Of a stretch of DNA of 16,102 bases, positions 14,188-16,102 are shown piece after piece. Under the pieces are notes generated by a model. It made no database searches, was not told the origin of the DNA, and worked only from the letters and a program-made list of their open reading frames with translations. Within the stretch, counting starts at the first letter, position 1. Each line of letters opens with the position of its first letter. The position numbers and the translations under genes are program-made. Origin of the DNA: Methanobacteriota archaeon (GTDB lineage: Archaea > Halobacteriota > Methanomicrobia > Methanomicrobiales > Methanoculleaceae); assembly GCA_023457135.1 (NCBI GenBank), contig JAEWMO010000126.1:1-16102 (forward strand), given 5' to 3'.

Positions 14188-14220
14188 CCTTTATGTTGGT
14201 GATAATGCAACATTTATAGG
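14188..14220 (+). promoter_or_regulatory. TATA-like sequences before the second tRNA-Ile gene
   Basis: AACCTTTATG (about 14187-14196) predicts a leader of about 21 bases, close to that of copy 1. CATTTATAGG (14211-14220) would start transcription at or slightly past the mature 5' end and is the less likely box. The second copy thus appears to have its own promoter. Confidence 0.4.
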
Positions 14221-14238
14221 CACTAAGGTAATTCCACC

Positions 14239-14311
14239 GGGCCCGTAGCATAGCCGGTGGTGCACCCGGCTGATAACCGGGAGGTCGTGCGTTCGAATCG
14301 CACCGGGCCCA
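14239..14311 (+). tRNA. tRNA-Ile (anticodon GAU), copy 2
   Basis: All 73 bases are identical to the copy at 13939, so the arms, anticodon GAT, discriminator A and lack of CCA are the same. It begins exactly 300 bases after the first copy. The flanks differ apart from a short GGTAAT-containing stretch just upstream of both genes. A T-rich tract (GTTCTTTTC) follows the 3' end. Confidence 0.97.
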
Positions 14312-14362
14312 TCGTTCTTTTCAGGCTATTGGTTTCCTGTTGTCTCTTCCTGCTCTCGCCCC

Positions 14363-15640
14363 TCACTCCCGTGGCCGGCGGTAGACGATATGCTCCAGTA
14401 TCAGGACCGTGACGATACCCACCACAAACCCGTTCGCGAGCAGGGGGCGGATTGTGGCCGGGAATCCCGTGGCGACCTCCGGGGACAGGAACGCCACCAG
14501 GGTCCCGAGCAGGAGGGGGACGCCGATGATCAGGCCGTCCTCGAATTTCCCGACCGCTCTGCTCTCCTGCGCGAGCACGAGCCCTGCCGCTATCTGGGAG
14601 GCCATGACGTAGGTGAGGACGACGCCGATGACCGGCGCCGGGATGCTCTCCAGGCAGCCGATGGCAAGCGGCGATGCGGCCACGAGGCCGAGTCCGACCG
14701 CTGCCGGGACCAGGGCGAAGCGTGACGCGCACCCGGTGGCGGCGATGACCCCGGAGGAGAGGGAGAAGTTCACCGGGCCGATCACGCCGGTGACGCCTGC
14801 GAGAACGTTTGCAAGGCCGGTGACGGTCACCCCGCGGTTCACCCGCCCCTCCATCTCGTCGGCCCGGAGAAGGCCGCCCACCGACTGGATGGAGCCGAGG
14901 TCGTTTACGGCGAGCGCGAGGTAGCAGATCAGGAACGCCGCGAGGACTCCGGCATCGGGCACGGCAAGCGGCGCGATCAGGCCCCCGGGCAGCGCGAAGA
15001 GGGCGGTGCCCGCAGGGGGCGCGGGGACCGCGCCGAAGAGGACGACGTAGACCGGGGTGCCGAGGAGGATCGCCCAGAACGCCAGGGTCGACTTCCATAT
15101 CCCCGCGAGGCGCCCGCCGGCGACGAAGAGGACGAGCGCGAACACGATCGAGAAGAGGAAGGCCTGCGCCGGGGGGGCCGTGCCGCCTCCGTCCGTGGCC
15201 AGGGCGAGGATGGTGGGGGCGAGGGTGAACGCGATGAGCATGAGGACGACCGCGATCACCCTGGGCGTGAAGAGGCGTTTGAGGTGCCCGATAAGGCCGG
15301 TCGCCGCTGTTCCGGCAAGGAGGAGCCCCCCGGCGAGGAGCGACGCGTTGATCGCGCCGATGCCCGCATCGATGCCCGCGAGGATGCCGACCAGGAGCAC
15401 CGTCGCCGGGCCGAGGACCAGGGGGAGCCGGTGGCCGAGGCAGACCTGCGCGATGAGGACCAGGGCAACGAGGAGGAAGAGTCTCTGCAGGTAGGAGACG
15501 GCTCCCCCCTCTCCCTGGAGGCCGGCCACTACACCGCCGATGATGAGGATGAGGGGGAGACTCACCGCCAGCCACTGCAGGCCGAAGATGAGGAGGTGTG
15601 CCGGTCCGGGCCGGTCGTCGATGCCGCAGTCAAACTCCAT
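14363..15640 (-). CDS. NCS2/NAT-family permease with altered substrate motifs
   Basis: This 425-residue integral membrane protein has about 12-14 hydrophobic helices and the layout of nucleobase:cation symporters (UraA/xanthine permease). The family landmarks are LPLVLGPATVL (near residue 73, third helix), DLGSIQSVGGLLRADEMEGRVNRGV (near 247) and GVIAATGCASR (near 297). In characterised relatives the eighth helix has a Glu (ExxG) and the tenth has Q/E-N before GV. Here these read NDLG and LSSGV, so the nucleobase-binding Glu and Gln/Glu are absent and the substrate is uncertain. The frame could begin at TTG 15643, but ATG 15640 has AGGAG (15652-15648) at ideal spacing. It is divergent from the ABC ATPase gene. 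Confidence 0.85.
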   Translation of the reverse strand: MEFDCGIDDRPGPAHLLIFGLQWLAVSLPLILIIGGVVAGLQGEGGAVSYLQRLFLLVALVLIAQVCLGHRLPLVLGPATVLLVGILAGIDAGIGAINASLLAGGLLLAGTAATGLIGHLKRLFTPRVIAVVLMLIAFTLAPTILALATDGGGTAPPAQAFLFSIVFALVLFVAGGRLAGIWKSTLAFWAILLGTPVYVVLFGAVPAPPAGTALFALPGGLIAPLAVPDAGVLAAFLICYLALAVNDLGSIQSVGGLLRADEMEGRVNRGVTVTGLANVLAGVTGVIGPVNFSLSSGVIAATGCASRFALVPAAVGLGLVAASPLAIGCLESIPAPVIGVVLTYVMASQIAAGLVLAQESRAVGKFEDGLIIGVPLLLGTLVAFLSPEVATGFPATIRPLLANGFVVGIVTVLILEHIVYRRPRE

Positions 15641-15647
15641 CAAGATG

Positions 15648-15652
15648 CTCCT
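15648..15652 (-). promoter_or_regulatory. Ribosome-binding site deciding the permease start
   Basis: AGGAG on the minus strand ends 7 bases before ATG 15640. This favours the ATG over the adjacent in-frame TTG at 15643. Confidence 0.6.
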
Positions 15653-15796
15653 GGTCCGGGTGCCGGAACGGGAAACAGTGTCCGGCGCAATGATGGAGGA
15701 TCTCTTTCTATGGCGAGATAGCGTTTCCCATCCGTGGCTGGACGCCGGTGCTCCGGTTCGCTCACCAGATCCGTTTCTTTTACAATTTTGGAAGGA

Positions 15797-15805
15797 GATT
15801 TATCC
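15797..15805 (+). promoter_or_regulatory. Probable TATA box of the ABC ATPase gene
   Basis: GATTTATCC with purine-rich sequence before it (GAAGGA, a possible BRE) predicts a transcript start near 15828 and a leader of about 48 bases. It is the best candidate in the 235-base region between the divergent permease and ABC genes. The rest of that region shows no gene. Confidence 0.45.
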
Positions 15806-15875
15806 CTATGTACTCTGCAAAGCCCGCAGTTCGGGAGCCCGGGCAAATCTTTCCCCGGTGCCGGAGGGGGCCGGC

Positions 15876-16102
15876 GTGAGCGCCGTCGAGGTCCGGGGCC
15901 TCTCGCGGTCCTTCGACGGCCGGGAGATCCTCCGCGACGTCTCGTTCACCGTCGGTCACGGTGAGGTCTTCGGCTATCTCGGCCCGAACGGCGCAGGGAA
16001 GACAACGACCATCCGGATCCTGCTCGGCCTGCTTGCCCCCGGCGCGGGGGAGGTCCGGGTCCTCGGACGGGACCTTTCCTCTGATGACGATGCGCGGGCG
16101 AG
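15876..16102 (+). CDS. ABC transporter ATP-binding protein, 3' partial
   Basis: The frame starts at GTG 15876, eight bases after GGAGG (15863-15867), and remains open to the window end, giving 75 residues. The protein begins SAVEVRGLSRSFDGREILRDVSF, the usual first strands of an ABC ATPase. The Walker A motif GPNGAGKTTT follows at about 37-46, then IRILLGLLAPGAGEVRVLGRDL. The FGYLGPNGAGKTTTIRILLG style is typical of ATPases that pair with ABC-2-type membrane subunits (drug, lipid or polysaccharide export). The Q-loop, signature motif and Walker B lie beyond the window. An in-frame GTG at 15858 is a weaker alternative because the ribosome-binding site would then lie inside the gene. The partner permease and substrate are not visible. 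Confidence 0.9.
   Translation, partial: MSAVEVRGLSRSFDGREILRDVSFTVGHGEVFGYLGPNGAGKTTTIRILLGLLAPGAGEVRVLGRDLSSDDDARA

Noticed and set aside
14223..15575. Long minus-strand frame (450 codons) ending in a motif with RFERTTSRLSAGCTTGYATGP
   Set aside because: Its C-terminus is the antisense reading of the tRNA-Ile gene, a known source of spurious proteins, and the rest is an out-of-frame shadow of the permease.
1..16102. CRISPR array, insertion sequence, prophage or toxin-antitoxin pair
   Set aside because: No regularly spaced direct repeats, transposase motifs, integrase or small paired toxin-like frames were seen.

Overview
This is a GC-rich archaeal window that reads as a methanogen of the order Methanomicrobiales, most likely Methanoculleus or a close relative. 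The evidence is a family B DNA polymerase of euryarchaeal type, TATA-box promoters often placed just upstream of the start codon, tRNA genes without an encoded CCA, and an archaeal-style pyrK/pyrD pair and iorA/iorB pair. The genus is inferred from memory of gene content and style, not from a search.

Layout, left to right. (1) The end of a MobA-like molybdenum cofactor guanylyltransferase (5' truncated), then a secreted seven-repeat beta-propeller protein (883-2067). (2) A minus-strand pyrimidine operon, pyrD then pyrK (3728 down to 2084), which makes the NAD-linked class 1B dihydroorotate dehydrogenase. It is read divergently from (3) a plus-strand pair, a malate/lactate dehydrogenase-family gene (3931-4797) overlapping the start of DNA polymerase B (4790-7228). 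(4) A small unrecognised minus-strand gene (7663-7250), divergent from a 210-residue protein with a degenerate signal-peptidase/S24-like pattern (7832-8464) and a membrane-anchored bactofilin-like protein (8619-9623). (5) A structured, gene-free segment (about 9685-9860). (6) Minus strand: an Rsm22/METTL17-like methyltransferase (11394-9898) and, upstream with its own promoter, the iorA-iorB operon (13830-11468) for indolepyruvate:ferredoxin oxidoreductase. (7) Two identical tRNA-Ile(GAU) genes exactly 300 bp apart. (8) A minus-strand NCS2-family permease whose usual substrate-binding residues are replaced, divergent from the start of an ABC transporter ATPase cut off by the window end.

Most of the window is core metabolism and information processing: pyrimidine synthesis, aromatic 2-oxoacid oxidation with ferredoxin, replication, ribosome maturation and translation. 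The surface or unexplained part is the beta-propeller, the bactofilin-like membrane protein, the SPase-like protein and the 137-residue protein. I see no insertion sequence, prophage, CRISPR array or defence island. I do not find strong evidence of a new multi-gene system. The best leads are the cytoplasmic degenerate SPase-like protein next to the bactofilin-like protein, the permease with altered motifs, and the structured intergenic segment.
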